From Candidatus Bathyarchaeota archaeon (GTDB lineage Archaea; Thermoproteota; Bathyarchaeia; Bathyarchaeales; Bathyarchaeaceae), in assembly GCA_026967815.1 (NCBI GenBank), contig JAPUUO010000002.1, forward strand, positions 1 to 53,782: DNA of 53,782 bases. The letters are read 5' to 3'. The notes below the pieces were generated by a model that saw only the letters and a program-made list of their open reading frames with translations, searched no databases and was not told the origin of the DNA. The position numbers were made by a program, and so were the translations under genes. Each line of letters begins with the position of its first letter. Position 1 is the stretch's first letter. Shown here piece after piece: positions 24,364 through 32,789 of the stretch.

Positions 24364-24741
24364 ATGTACACCGAGAAAGTTATGGAACATTTTAGAAATC
24401 CACGCAACATGGGCGACATGCCAGATGCAGATGGCGTCGGAACAGTGGGCAATCCAGTTTGCGGCGATTTGATGACCATTTTCATCAAAGTGAAAGACAA
24501 CAAAATAGCTGATGTAAAATTCAAGACGTTCGGTTGCGGAGCTGCAATAGCAACAAGCAGCATGATTACGGAGCTGGCAAAAGGCAAAACTCTTGAAGAA
24601 GCGACGAAAATATCGAGAGGTGACGTAGCCGAAAGCCTAGGTGGATTGCCACCAGTAAAAATGCACTGTTCTAACCTTGCGGCAGACGGACTTCGCGCGG
24701 CTATAGAAGACTACCTCAAAAAGAAGGAGGCGAAAAAATGA
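24364..24741 (+). CDS. iscU: Fe-S cluster scaffold protein IscU
   Basis: The 125-residue scaffold has the three cluster cysteines: Cys33 in GNPVCGD, Cys58 in TFGCGAA and Cys102 in MHCSNLA, with Asp35. MYTEKVMEHFRNPRNMG is the usual opening. The LPPVK motif that Hsc chaperones recognise is present (GGLPPVKMHC). The gene begins one base after the iscS stop, and its TGA overlaps the ATG of the next gene (ATGA). It is the partner on which the degenerate IscS is expected to act. Confidence 0.95.
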   Translation: MYTEKVMEHFRNPRNMGDMPDADGVGTVGNPVCGDLMTIFIKVKDNKIADVKFKTFGCGAAIATSSMITELAKGKTLEEATKISRGDVAESLGGLPPVKMHCSNLAADGLRAAIEDYLKKKEAKK

Positions 24742-24896
24742 AAACATTCAAGAAATGTGAGCTGTGCAACCTTGAGCTTGCTGGCGAAAAGTGTGCTTTC
24801 GCAGTCCATAAGAGGGTCATTGGCGGAAAAGAACACTATTTCTGCTGTGAACACCACGCCGATGAATTCGAAAAGAGACACCGAGAACGAGAGTAG
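24738..24896 (+). CDS. Small zinc-binding protein (TRASH/YHS-like), last gene of the Fe-S operon
   Basis: A 52-residue protein with CELC near the N-terminus (Cys7, Cys10), a further Cys19, and YFCCEHHADEFEKRH in the second half. The CxxC ... FCC-x-HH-x3-F layout resembles TRASH/YHS-type metal-binding modules. ATG overlaps the iscU stop by ATGA, so it is translationally coupled. The product is absent from my knowledge as a named family. Possible roles: metal sensing or delivery to IscU; this is inference from context only. Confidence 0.75.
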   Translation: MKTFKKCELCNLELAGEKCAFAVHKRVIGGKEHYFCCEHHADEFEKRHRERE

Positions 24897-24903
24897 AAGG
24901 ATT

Positions 24904-25521
24904 CTATTTTTTTCTTTGCGCCTCAATTAGAACTATTGTTTCAAACATAACCTTTTTCTCAGCGAGAATTCTAGCTTCTAGCCCCTTTTCATCAAGTCGA
25001 TGCAATGTCTCTTCAACATTGGATAAAGAGGATTGCACCAAGAGAATCCGACCGTGATTGTATAAATATAGTGGCACTCCGGCGATGAAGCGATCTACAA
25101 GTCGTCTTCCCATTGGTCCTCCAGCCCACGCCCGTCCTATCCATGTTTCCTCTTCATCTGGGTTAGATGGGAGATATGGAGCGTTGAAGAGAATAAGACT
25201 GAAATGCTCGCTTTGTTTTATTGGTTGGAAAAGGTCGCCTACTAGTAGTTCGATTTTGTCTGCAACTTTGTTGAGCCTTGCATTCATTTTGGCACAGTCA
25301 ACTGCATAAGGGTTCAGGTCGGTGGCTACTACCTGTTTTGCCTTTTTTGCTGCAAGAATTCCGAATATGCCACAGCCCGTGCCAATGTCTAGAACGACAT
25401 CGTTTCCACGTACAGAAAGGTTTTCTGCTAGGAGAAACGTGTCTTCTGCTGGTTCATATACATCTTTCGAAACGTAGAAAGCGTGGTCATTGAAGAATAG
25501 CTTTTTTCTTGAGGATTTCAT
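24904..25521 (-). CDS. HemK2/Mtq2-type protein glutamine methyltransferase
   Basis: The 205-residue class I methyltransferase has YEPAEDTFLLAENL near residue 21, the SAM motif VLDIGTGCGIFGILAA (about 42-57) and ATDLNPYAVDCAK. The catalytic motif reads NAPYLP where most PrmC/HemK enzymes have NPPY. The family includes eukaryotic Mtq2/HemK2, which methylates the GGQ glutamine of eRF1; archaeal aRF1 is the likely substrate. It overlaps ksgA by 35 bp and closes the minus-strand operon beginning at srp54. Confidence 0.85.
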   Translation of the reverse strand: MKSSRKKLFFNDHAFYVSKDVYEPAEDTFLLAENLSVRGNDVVLDIGTGCGIFGILAAKKAKQVVATDLNPYAVDCAKMNARLNKVADKIELLVGDLFQPIKQSEHFSLILFNAPYLPSNPDEEETWIGRAWAGGPMGRRLVDRFIAGVPLYLYNHGRILLVQSSLSNVEETLHRLDEKGLEARILAEKKVMFETIVLIEAQRKK

Positions 25522-26320
25522 TAGTTAAAGCTCCGAAGTCTTCAGGTGCTAACTTCCGCGCCCGCTTGTCGTGATACGGCAAGGAATCAATTATTTCTTT
25601 GATTTTCTCTTTTTCGATTCCCAGCTTCACCAGAAAAGGGGTAATGGCGTTGCGCACCTTTTTGTTTCGTTGAGTGAACAGTGTTCTAACAAGCTGGAAA
25701 AAGGCTTGTTCGTCTTTAACGGTAAAGGGCGGCAGCTTAGGTGTCAATCTAACAATGTAAGAATCTATATCAGGTGACGGATAGTACATGTCTTTAGAGA
25801 CATAATCTAGCAGTTCTACGTCTGCTCGATAATAGATCATCACGGTTAATCTCCCGTACTCTTTGCTTCCAACTGATGCCACTAATCTTTCGGCAAATTC
25901 TTTCTGGAAGGTAAGAACAGCGCAATCAAGGTTTTTCTCTAAAAGCCAGAAGAGAATGGGAGATGAAACGTAGAAGGGCGGGTTTGAAACGACCTTGTTA
26001 AAGTGTGGTATCGTCGCTTTGAGAACGTCACCTTTAACCAACTGCACATTTTCTAGGTCTTTGAGTTCTGTTCTCAGAATTGTCGTCAGTCGAGGGTCAA
26101 CTTCAACGGCGATAACCTGCTTGCACTTCTGAGAGAGAAGCCTTGTTAGAAAGCCTAATCCTGGACCTATTTCGAGGACGACATCGTTCATGTTTAGGGA
26201 TGCATGAGAAATCATGAGCCTCAGCAGACTCTCGTCGATCATGAAGTTTTGTCCTAAGCGCTTCTTGGGGAAACACCTGTAGGTACGCAGAAGACCTTTT
26301 GTCTTTTTCAACAGGCTCAT
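25487..26320 (-). CDS. ksgA: rRNA adenine N6,N6-dimethyltransferase KsgA/Dim1
   Basis: KsgA dimethylates two adjacent adenines near the 3' end of 16S rRNA. The 277-residue protein has KKRLGQNFMIDESLL (about 19-33), the SAM motif VLEIGPGLGFLTRLL (about 48-62) and the catalytic NPPFYVSSPILFWLL (about 115-129). C-terminal RNA-binding helices follow. ATG start at 26320. Operon position between DUF655 and hemK2 is conserved in archaea. Confidence 0.95.
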   Translation of the reverse strand: MSLLKKTKGLLRTYRCFPKKRLGQNFMIDESLLRLMISHASLNMNDVVLEIGPGLGFLTRLLSQKCKQVIAVEVDPRLTTILRTELKDLENVQLVKGDVLKATIPHFNKVVSNPPFYVSSPILFWLLEKNLDCAVLTFQKEFAERLVASVGSKEYGRLTVMIYYRADVELLDYVSKDMYYPSPDIDSYIVRLTPKLPPFTVKDEQAFFQLVRTLFTQRNKKVRNAITPFLVKLGIEKEKIKEIIDSLPYHDKRARKLAPEDFGALTNEILKKKAILQ

Positions 26321-26416
26321 TGTTCCTCAGATTCCATTAAATGATGAGTCTATTCGACGCATATAGTACTTTGAAGATCTTCTTCGTGGAAAAAAGGCCA
26401 AGTGCAGAGAGATTTC

Positions 26417-26971
26417 TCATTGAGCCCGTGTGAACAATCGATATTTGCTATCGCCTGCTAACTCTTCTAAAATCCTCTTGGCAACAAGTTTCGCTGGATT
26501 AGGGATATTGGCTCTTTGCTGCAAATCGTCGAAGTTTTTGAAGGGATTTCTTTCTCTTTCGTTGATTATTTGCCACATGTATTTTTTGCCTATACCTGGA
26601 ATTAACTCTAAAGCATGCATCCTAGGGGTTATTGCTTGAGTTGCATTGAAGAAGTTGACGAACAATCTTTCTCGGTCCCGCACAATTTTTTCGATAACGC
26701 CGGGCAGCTCCATTCGGGCTGCGGAAGTTAGTTCGTCATAACCTATTCGCCCAAGGATGTAGGTGATCTTTACTCGGGATTTTTTTCCGACATACACGCG
26801 TTCATACGGCTTGATGAAGATGCCTTCTTTGACAACAGCCTCTAGAAGAGTGAAAAATTCTTCGCCAATAACTTGAACAAGGGCTCCGGCTCTATACCCT
26901 GGTCTAGCGCTAGGTCTACCGTGTTGCAGGAAATCTAGCACATAGGCGTATTCTTCGTATCTTTTTTCCAT
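26417..26971 (-). CDS. DUF655 family RNA-binding protein
   Basis: The 184-residue protein starts MEKRYEEYAYVLDFLQHGRP and contains GRIGYDELTSAARMELPGVIEKIV and a helix-hairpin-helix-like segment (MHALELIPGIGKKYMWQIINER, residues about 119-140). This is the archaeal DUF655 family, always found near rpoF, rpl21e and ksgA; a nucleic-acid-binding role is expected but not shown. ATG 26971 is chosen over 26989 because homologs begin there. Confidence 0.88.
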   Translation of the reverse strand: MEKRYEEYAYVLDFLQHGRPSARPGYRAGALVQVIGEEFFTLLEAVVKEGIFIKPYERVYVGKKSRVKITYILGRIGYDELTSAARMELPGVIEKIVRDRERLFVNFFNATQAITPRMHALELIPGIGKKYMWQIINERERNPFKNFDDLQQRANIPNPAKLVAKRILEELAGDSKYRLFTRAQ

Positions 26972-27030
26972 TCTTTCCTCGCCTAACACTAACGCTGACC
27001 AACAATTTATCTTCTATTGTGGGTAATTGC

Positions 27031-27369
27031 TTATTCTTTTTTTCTATACTGGTCTAAAACGCTTAATATTGCCTGCAACTTGGAAGTTTCCACTATTTTG
27101 CGTCCGCCGGCTAAAAAAACGCGAACTTCTTCTATGCTTTTGGGCATACAGTTTACGAGTTGGACCGCCTCTTCCATTTCCAATTCGAATTTTTCTATGA
27201 GATTTTTTACAAGGGCCGTAACGTTTTTTGGGTCAATACGGGAAAATTTAGAAGCGTAATCTAGGGATCTTCTTTGAAGCTGATCTAGCTTGTCTTCGTC
27301 TAGTGAATCTAACATTTTTTTGACTTGAGCTACTGTTAGAATCTTCTCTTTTGAGCGTTTTGGAGGCAT
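27031..27369 (-). CDS. rpoF: DNA-directed RNA polymerase subunit Rpo4 (F)
   Basis: Rpo4 forms the stalk of RNA polymerase with Rpo7. The 112-residue protein has the helical HRDC-like fold: LTVAQVKKMLDSL, LDQLQRRSLDYASKFSRIDPKNVTALVKNL (key points) and MPKSIEEVRVFLAGGRKI near the end. It lies 7 bp after rpl21e and about 60 bp before DUF655 in the standard archaeal order. Confidence 0.93.
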   Translation of the reverse strand: MPPKRSKEKILTVAQVKKMLDSLDEDKLDQLQRRSLDYASKFSRIDPKNVTALVKNLIEKFELEMEEAVQLVNCMPKSIEEVRVFLAGGRKIVETSKLQAILSVLDQYRKKE

Positions 27370-27375
27370 GGTTTT

Positions 27376-27672
27376 TCATCTCCCAGCATGCGGCTCTAGA
27401 TGTTCTGGACGTACAATTATTTGTTTTGTTGCGTCTCCTTGGGTTACATCCACTATGTAGGCTCGTCCTCTTTTTTTGGTGATAATACCTATTCGGCCAT
27501 GATATCTTCGGTGGGGCATGCCTTTGTGGATGCTCGGGTCGAGCTTTACAACGACTTTCTCGCCTGAAGTGAACTCGCGGAGAATTTTGCTTAGTCCAGT
27601 TTTTCCTCTTTCTCGGGGCTTTCTCTTGAGAAGCGCACGAGTTTTGGCTCGGTAGCCCTTAGATTTTTTCAT
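27376..27672 (-). CDS. rpl21e: Large ribosomal subunit protein eL21 (L21e)
   Basis: The 98-residue protein contains KKSKGYRAKTRALLKRKPRERG at the N-terminus and the SH3-like part HKGMPHRRYHGRIGIITKKRGRAYIVDV, both typical of L21e (ends GRIG signature). ATG start at 27672 abuts the pus10 stop codon. Length is normal. Confidence 0.96.
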   Translation of the reverse strand: MKKSKGYRAKTRALLKRKPRERGKTGLSKILREFTSGEKVVVKLDPSIHKGMPHRRYHGRIGIITKKRGRAYIVDVTQGDATKQIIVRPEHLEPHAGR

Positions 27673-29010
27673 CTAGATCCCCTCTTCCTTTTTCATGATT
27701 ACATTTAAAACGTCTAATTCTAAAGGTTTGGCTTCTACATTTAGGATTTCTGCTACGCTTGGGGTCGTTCGCCCTTCGTCTCCGGTTATTAGTTCTTTTA
27801 TGTAGAGGCCTCCTTGGCATTGAATTCGCATTTCTATCTTGTTAGGTTTCAACCTCTTTACTTTTGCCTTATATATGTACCTTTCTCGAACAAGGTCAGC
27901 TCTTCGGTGAAGTACACGTCTGGGTGTTTGCTGACGAATAACTATGTTTGTGAGGGTTTCAGCTAATTCTGGCAACTTTTCTTTTGAAACGGATTTGTCA
28001 AACTCGACAGCGACTTTATACAGTTTCTGTGCAGCTTCAGCTTTCTTCAGTGTTCTTACGGTATCCTTTGTGACGAAGTGAAAGTTGGAAACTTCAACTT
28101 TACCTTTGGCTTTTTCGTTAACTGCTTGCATTAGGCTTTCAAGGTCGATGAATCTTCTCTTTGGTTTTTTGGTCTCTATAACGAAGGGTCTGCCTCGTCC
28201 TAACATTCTGGCATCGATGTCTTCTCTTCCAGCTCCATGAAAAGCTATGGTCTCTCCTTTAGTGACTTCTAGGGTTGGTCCTCCAATGATTTCTTCAACT
28301 GATTCCGGATACATTTTGCCTGTCCCATTGCATCTTGGGCAGCCTTCGCCTCGGCATTTCACACATAGCCATCTGGATTGGGGTATACCCCGGGCGAGTT
28401 TTCGGTACCTTCCAGCAATGAGAAGTGGATTGACTTGAAGATGAACTTGTCCGGAAAAGGGATTAACTAGAATGACGAGTTCTGGTCTCTTGTAGTCAAC
28501 GGTTTTCTTGGTTGCCTCGGTGATTTCTTTGCCGATTTCTCGGCTGAACTCGTTGCGCATGCTTTCGCCGTGTTTTACCTCGAATTCGGCTTTGAACTCA
28601 TCTTCTTTTTCTTCAGCTTGAGTTGGCAACTCGATGCCTACCAGGAAAGTTGAGAACTCGTAGTTGTTCGATTCTTTTAGCGCTGATCCAACTAGGTTGT
28701 GGATAGATTCGAAACGCCTTTCGCAAAGGTAACAGTGCTGTTTCTCGCCTGGTTGCTTTCCCATTCTTTCTAGGATCTCAGTTGCCACGTTGAATGCGCC
28801 ATTGGTTGCTAGTGTTCGGAGAAGTGTTATTCCAGATCTGGGCTTTGAAAGGGCCAGTCTATGGGCGTTCATTGTTGTGAGAAGTTTTATGGCTTCGCCT
28901 CTTTGTTGGTTGTCGAGTCCAGAGCCAAGTAGGGCAAATTGCCTTCCTAGACAATGGTCGCAGAGAGGGTGTTTCTTCAGCATTTTTTGGGCTTTTTCGA
29001 GAATTTCCAT
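27673..29010 (-). CDS. pus10: tRNA pseudouridine synthase Pus10
   Basis: Pus10 makes pseudouridine 54 and 55 in the T-loop of archaeal tRNAs. The 445-residue protein has an N-terminal zinc-binding THUMP part (HPLCDHCLGRQFA; CYLCE; CVKCRGEGCPRCNG), the motif REDIDARMLGRGRPFVIE carrying the catalytic Asp in DARMLG (around residue 257-262), and the C-terminal CQGGLYIKELITGDEGRTTPS. Length and order match family. ATG start at 29010. Gene follows srp54 after 64 bp. Confidence 0.95.
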   Translation of the reverse strand: MEILEKAQKMLKKHPLCDHCLGRQFALLGSGLDNQQRGEAIKLLTTMNAHRLALSKPRSGITLLRTLATNGAFNVATEILERMGKQPGEKQHCYLCERRFESIHNLVGSALKESNNYEFSTFLVGIELPTQAEEKEDEFKAEFEVKHGESMRNEFSREIGKEITEATKKTVDYKRPELVILVNPFSGQVHLQVNPLLIAGRYRKLARGIPQSRWLCVKCRGEGCPRCNGTGKMYPESVEEIIGGPTLEVTKGETIAFHGAGREDIDARMLGRGRPFVIETKKPKRRFIDLESLMQAVNEKAKGKVEVSNFHFVTKDTVRTLKKAEAAQKLYKVAVEFDKSVSKEKLPELAETLTNIVIRQQTPRRVLHRRADLVRERYIYKAKVKRLKPNKIEMRIQCQGGLYIKELITGDEGRTTPSVAEILNVEAKPLELDVLNVIMKKEEGI

Positions 29011-29074
29011 CAGAAATTTGCTCCCTTTCTTGCTTGTATTCCAAGAACGGCTCAGTTTGTTCTTGTGATTCCTA

Positions 29075-30403
29075 TTATCCCGTGGGTAATTTCTTTCCGA
29101 AGAACGGCAACGACTTTTTTCTTCTCAGGGTCTTCATCATTTTCTTCATCATCGTATATTGTTTCAAGAGTTCTTTAACGTCTTTATCTGCCGTGCCTGA
29201 GCCTCTTGCGACGCGTCTTATTCGTGAGGCTGTGAATATTTTGGGTTTGTCTCTTTCTTCAGGTGTCATGGATTGCATGATGAAGCGCCATTTTTTTAGG
29301 CGGTCTTCGGCTTGGTCCATCATGTCGTCGGGGATGTTGTAGCTCATGCCGGGTATCATTTTTAAGATGCGCTTGAAGGGTCCCATGGTTTTCATGGCTT
29401 CGAATTGTTCGTACATGTCGGTTAAGGTGAACTTGCCGGTTAAGATGGCTCGCATCTTTTTCTCTGGAACTTTCACTTCGGCTTCGCGGACTTTGTCGAT
29501 GAGGCTTTGGATGTCGCCCATGCCGAGTAGTCGTCCGACGAAGCGTGCGGGTACGAAGGGTTCGATGTCTTGGGTTTTTTCGCCTGTGCCGATGAATTTG
29601 ATTGGAGCTTTTGTCGCTGCGACTGCTGATAGGGCTCCTCCTCCTCGGGCTGAGCCGTCGAGTTTTGTGACGAGGATCGAGCCGATTGGTGTGGCGTCGT
29701 TGAAAGCTTTGGCTTGGATTGCGGCTTGTTGACCTATTGTTCCGTCTACTACGAGGATGACTTCGTTTGGTTTGATTGTTTTTTCCAAGGTTTTCATTTC
29801 GTGGATTAGGCTTTTCTCTTCTTTGTGGCGTCCAGCGGTGTCGATTATGACAACTTCTTTGTCTGTGAATTGTTTTAGTCCGTTTAGGGCGATTTTTGTG
29901 GGGTTTTTGTTTTTTGGTTCACCGTATAGTGGAATGTTTGTGCGTTGGGCGAGTTGTGACAGTTGAGCGTAGGCGCCGGGTCGATAGGTGTCGGCGCAGA
30001 CAACTGCGGTTTTTAGCCCTCGTTTTTGGTAGTATCGCGCGAGTTTGGCACTGGCTGTTGTTTTTCCTGATCCTTGAATTCCAATAAGCATGAGTACGTT
30101 TCTTTTGCTAGGCTTGATCTTTAATGGTACTGGTTTCTCGCCTAGGAAGCGGGTTAGCTCTTCGTAGACTACTTTGATGACGTGTTCCCTTCTGGAAATG
30201 CCTGGGGGAACTTTTGCTTTAAGAGACCGTTCTTCGATTTGTTTTGATATTTCGAGAACAAGTTTAACATTCACGTCTGCTTGGAGCAGGGCTCTTTGTA
30301 TATCTCGTGTGAGTTCTTTCACAACTGCTTCATCAACTACTGGAGCTCGCAAAACTTTTCTTAAAGCACCGTAGAGTGAAGAGCCTAAACGATCAAGAGC
30401 CAT
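29075..30403 (-). CDS. srp54: Signal recognition particle 54 kDa protein
   Basis: SRP54 is the GTPase of the signal recognition particle and targets ribosome-nascent chains to the membrane. From ATG 30403 the product has 442 residues: helical N domain, G domain with GIQGSGKTTASAKLARYYQ (about 108-126), DTAGRHKEE, TKLDGSARGGGALS and GTGEKTQDIEPF, then the Met-rich M domain (MKTMGPFKRILKMIPGM, RRVARGSGT). The in-frame ATG at 30436 would extend across the TATA box, so 30403 is preferred. Confidence 0.95.
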   Translation of the reverse strand: MALDRLGSSLYGALRKVLRAPVVDEAVVKELTRDIQRALLQADVNVKLVLEISKQIEERSLKAKVPPGISRREHVIKVVYEELTRFLGEKPVPLKIKPSKRNVLMLIGIQGSGKTTASAKLARYYQKRGLKTAVVCADTYRPGAYAQLSQLAQRTNIPLYGEPKNKNPTKIALNGLKQFTDKEVVIIDTAGRHKEEKSLIHEMKTLEKTIKPNEVILVVDGTIGQQAAIQAKAFNDATPIGSILVTKLDGSARGGGALSAVAATKAPIKFIGTGEKTQDIEPFVPARFVGRLLGMGDIQSLIDKVREAEVKVPEKKMRAILTGKFTLTDMYEQFEAMKTMGPFKRILKMIPGMSYNIPDDMMDQAEDRLKKWRFIMQSMTPEERDKPKIFTASRIRRVARGSGTADKDVKELLKQYTMMKKMMKTLRRKKSLPFFGKKLPTG

Positions 30404-30433
30404 GGGTTTCTCTCCATCCATAGATTTGGTGCG

Positions 30434-30445
30434 CACTTAAATAGG
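30434..30445 (-). promoter_or_regulatory. TATA box for srp54
   Basis: The minus strand reads CCTATTTAAGTG, about 31-42 bases upstream of the srp54 start at 30403. It defines the promoter of the long minus-strand operon srp54-pus10-rpl21e-rpoF-DUF655-ksgA-hemK2, and sits in the divergent gap with the PAC2 gene at 30518. Confidence 0.5.
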
Positions 30446-30517
30446 TATTCGTTGTTGCTTGTTTACCATAATCCTTTTGTTTAGGCTTCAAGGACTTCTA
30501 ACCTTAGAGGGACCGTT

Positions 30518-31261
30518 TTGGTTGAAACTGTCAATATTATCGAAAGGAAAGTTGCTCCTTCTAACGCTATAATGCTCAACGGGCTGCCCGACGTGGGTCT
30601 TGTCGGCTTGATAGCCACGTCTCACATAATATCTGAGCTCAAGCTAGCTGAAATAGCCTATATGGACTCAGACCTTTTTCCACCAGTAATTGTCCTTCAT
30701 GAAGGCTTGCCTCATGCGCCAATCAGAATCTTCGGAAACACCGATTTGATTGCTTCGTTTTCAGAGACAGCCATACCCGCAGATGCTGTTCAGCCCTTCA
30801 CGCGCAAACTGGTAGATTGGGCACAGTCAAAAAACGTGAAGCTGATGGTCGCGATGGGAGGCATGCCGGTTCAAAACCGTCAAGACATAATGGAGCCAAG
30901 AGTTTTCGGCGCCGCATCCAACAAGTCGCTTCTTAACATGCTACGCGAAAAAGGCATAGAAGTCCTCAAAGGCGGCTACATGGTTGGACCTTACGCGCTC
31001 ATAATGCGTTACTGCGCAGAAAGGAACGTTCCAGCGATCGCCTTGTTGGCGGAGTCATTTTATAAATATCCAGACCCAGTGGCCGCAGCCGCCACTCTCA
31101 AGGAATTCAGCAAAATCAGTGGATTGAAGATCGATTTGTCTAGGCTTACGGAGAAAGGTGAAGAGATACGGTTGAAGGCAAGAGACATGATGAAACGCAC
31201 GGAAAGAGAGCTGGGTCGCATGAAAAAAACTCAGGAATACGACCTTCCATTATACGTTTAA
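30518..31261 (+). CDS. PAC2-family protein, copy 2
   Basis: The 247-residue protein has the family opening MLNGLPDVGLVGLIATSHI, a central LMVAMGGMP and the late AIALLAESFYKYPDPVAAA. It differs from copies 1 and 3: the stretch EGLPG is NGLPD here, and it has an additional C-terminal helical segment of about 55 residues rich in Lys/Arg/Glu. This type resembles the archaeal PbaB-like branch. TTG start at 30518. An Hsp20 gene follows after 16 bp, which supports a protein-quality-control role. Confidence 0.88.
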   Translation: MVETVNIIERKVAPSNAIMLNGLPDVGLVGLIATSHIISELKLAEIAYMDSDLFPPVIVLHEGLPHAPIRIFGNTDLIASFSETAIPADAVQPFTRKLVDWAQSKNVKLMVAMGGMPVQNRQDIMEPRVFGAASNKSLLNMLREKGIEVLKGGYMVGPYALIMRYCAERNVPAIALLAESFYKYPDPVAAAATLKEFSKISGLKIDLSRLTEKGEEIRLKARDMMKRTERELGRMKKTQEYDLPLYV

Positions 31262-31277
31262 GGAGAGGTATGGACTC

Positions 31278-31727
31278 ATGCAAGAGAGACGAAGAAGACG
31301 CACAATTCTTGATTTAATAAGAGAATACATCGAAGACATAGAAGCTCTCTCTGAAGAATTCATGGAACCATCCTTCGTAGAACGCCCAAGCTGGAATGCT
31401 CGAACGTGTTGCCTCGAACCCCTCTGCAGCGTTTTCGTAACACCAGACGAAGTAATCGTTACAGCTGACCTGCCAAACACCAATCCAGACACCATAGAAA
31501 TAAGCCCGACAGACGCTGACACCATAGAAATAAGGGCAGAAATGAAACGAAAAATCCGCTTCGACGAGCTTGGCATAACACACAGGAAAGGCGAGTTTCA
31601 ATTCTTCCATTGTCAAACAAACATTCCAGTGCCAGTTAACATGAACATCATAAAAACAGAATTTAAGCGTGGAATATTAGAGGTTCACATACCCCGAAAG
31701 AAAGGCTACAAAATAAAGGTTGAATGA
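31278..31727 (+). CDS. hsp20: Small heat shock protein, Hsp20/alpha-crystallin family
   Basis: The 149-residue protein has a charged N-terminal arm (QERRRRRTILDLIREYIEDI) and an alpha-crystallin domain from about residue 55 (SVFVTPDEVIVTADLPNTN ... IPVPVNMNIIKTEFKRGILEVHIPRK). The hallmark A-x-x-x-n-G-v-L appears as FKRGILEVHIP. A C-terminal I-x-I/V motif is present as YKIKVE. It probably shares a transcript with the PAC2 gene upstream. Confidence 0.9.
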   Translation: MQERRRRRTILDLIREYIEDIEALSEEFMEPSFVERPSWNARTCCLEPLCSVFVTPDEVIVTADLPNTNPDTIEISPTDADTIEIRAEMKRKIRFDELGITHRKGEFQFFHCQTNIPVPVNMNIIKTEFKRGILEVHIPRKKGYKIKVE

Positions 31728-31728
31728 C

Positions 31729-32676
31729 CTATCTCCTCCTTAGTCTATCGAGAACGGCTGCTATTATTATCGGAAACGCTATTGTGACGTCGCAGATGAC
31801 ATTAGCCGACTTGCCGTCTGGTTTGATTTTGCCCCAACTAATGGCCTCTTCAAGAGAAGCACCGCTTAACCCGCCTGGTTCTGGTCGATCCATGGTAATT
31901 TGAACTGCTAGATCTACGCCTTCGCGGAAGGTATTGGCAAACAATGCAAAGTGTTTGGGAAATCCTCCGCCCAAAATTATGATACCTACCTTCTTCGCTT
32001 CATACACCTTGTCCATCAGCGCGTTCACGTCCAGAAGCGGATCTAAGTGCATTGTTTTGTCTTGTCCATAAACCCACAGTTGAAAGCCAGCAATTGAATC
32101 TACAAAAGCAGGACAGATAATCGGCACGTTTTTCCTAGCTGCAGTTGCAAGGATGGAGTTGCGGTCTTCGATTTTTTTGCCTATTTCGTAAAGCAATTCC
32201 GCTGTAGCGAAACGCTGCCTTTTTTCTTCAGGTATAGTATCTAATGTTTTGAAAAGCCACTTTTCCAAAGCCTCGAAAGCTTCTTGCTGAATGTAGATGT
32301 CCCCTATTCTGCCTATGTTTTCAGCTTTCAACCTCTTATCTTCAGCGGCAAAGGTGCCGATTCCATGTTGATACCCTAGCGCCTCAACCATGTCGTGTAC
32401 CATGTTGGCACCAGTTGTAACCAAAACGTGTACATGTTCCTGTTCAATTAAGTCGCAAATCACTCGCCGTAGACCAGCGGGAACCAAGGCACCGGCTAGA
32501 GTTAGAAAGACCGTGCAATCTGAGTTGCTGAACATTTCTGTTACAACATTGGTTGCTTTGCCGATTCTGCCAGCGCCGAGAACCCCTGCTGCGTTCATCT
32601 CTTCAACAAGCTTGCCTACGGTCATTCTTGCCTGCAGCTGCATATGTTTAACATGTTTCATTCGTTCACCATCCAC
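31729..32676 (-). CDS. dys: Deoxyhypusine synthase
   Basis: Deoxyhypusine synthase transfers a butylamine group from spermidine to a lysine of aIF5A using NAD. The 315-residue protein has the family blocks FLTLAGALVPAGLRR, LVTTGANMVHDMVEALG and the active-site region EEAISWGKIKPDG with the catalytic Lys283. GTG start at 32676; an alternative ATG lies five codons later (32661). It is convergent with hsp20 and divergent from the PycB-like gene. Confidence 0.95.
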   Translation of the reverse strand: MDGERMKHVKHMQLQARMTVGKLVEEMNAAGVLGAGRIGKATNVVTEMFSNSDCTVFLTLAGALVPAGLRRVICDLIEQEHVHVLVTTGANMVHDMVEALGYQHGIGTFAAEDKRLKAENIGRIGDIYIQQEAFEALEKWLFKTLDTIPEEKRQRFATAELLYEIGKKIEDRNSILATAARKNVPIICPAFVDSIAGFQLWVYGQDKTMHLDPLLDVNALMDKVYEAKKVGIIILGGGFPKHFALFANTFREGVDLAVQITMDRPEPGGLSGASLEEAISWGKIKPDGKSANVICDVTIAFPIIIAAVLDRLRRR

Positions 32677-32789
32677 TCAGCGGTTCACAATTAATATTTA
32701 ACATACTTAAATGGTTTGAAGCACGGTAAGTTAAAATATGAGCATAAAAACTGTTCCTAATCCCAAGGACGGAAAGAGAGTGCAAAATT

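Noticed and set aside
29346..29732. 128-codon plus-strand frame inside srp54.
   Set aside because: It is antisense to a well-supported conserved GTPase; composition reflects the complementary strand.
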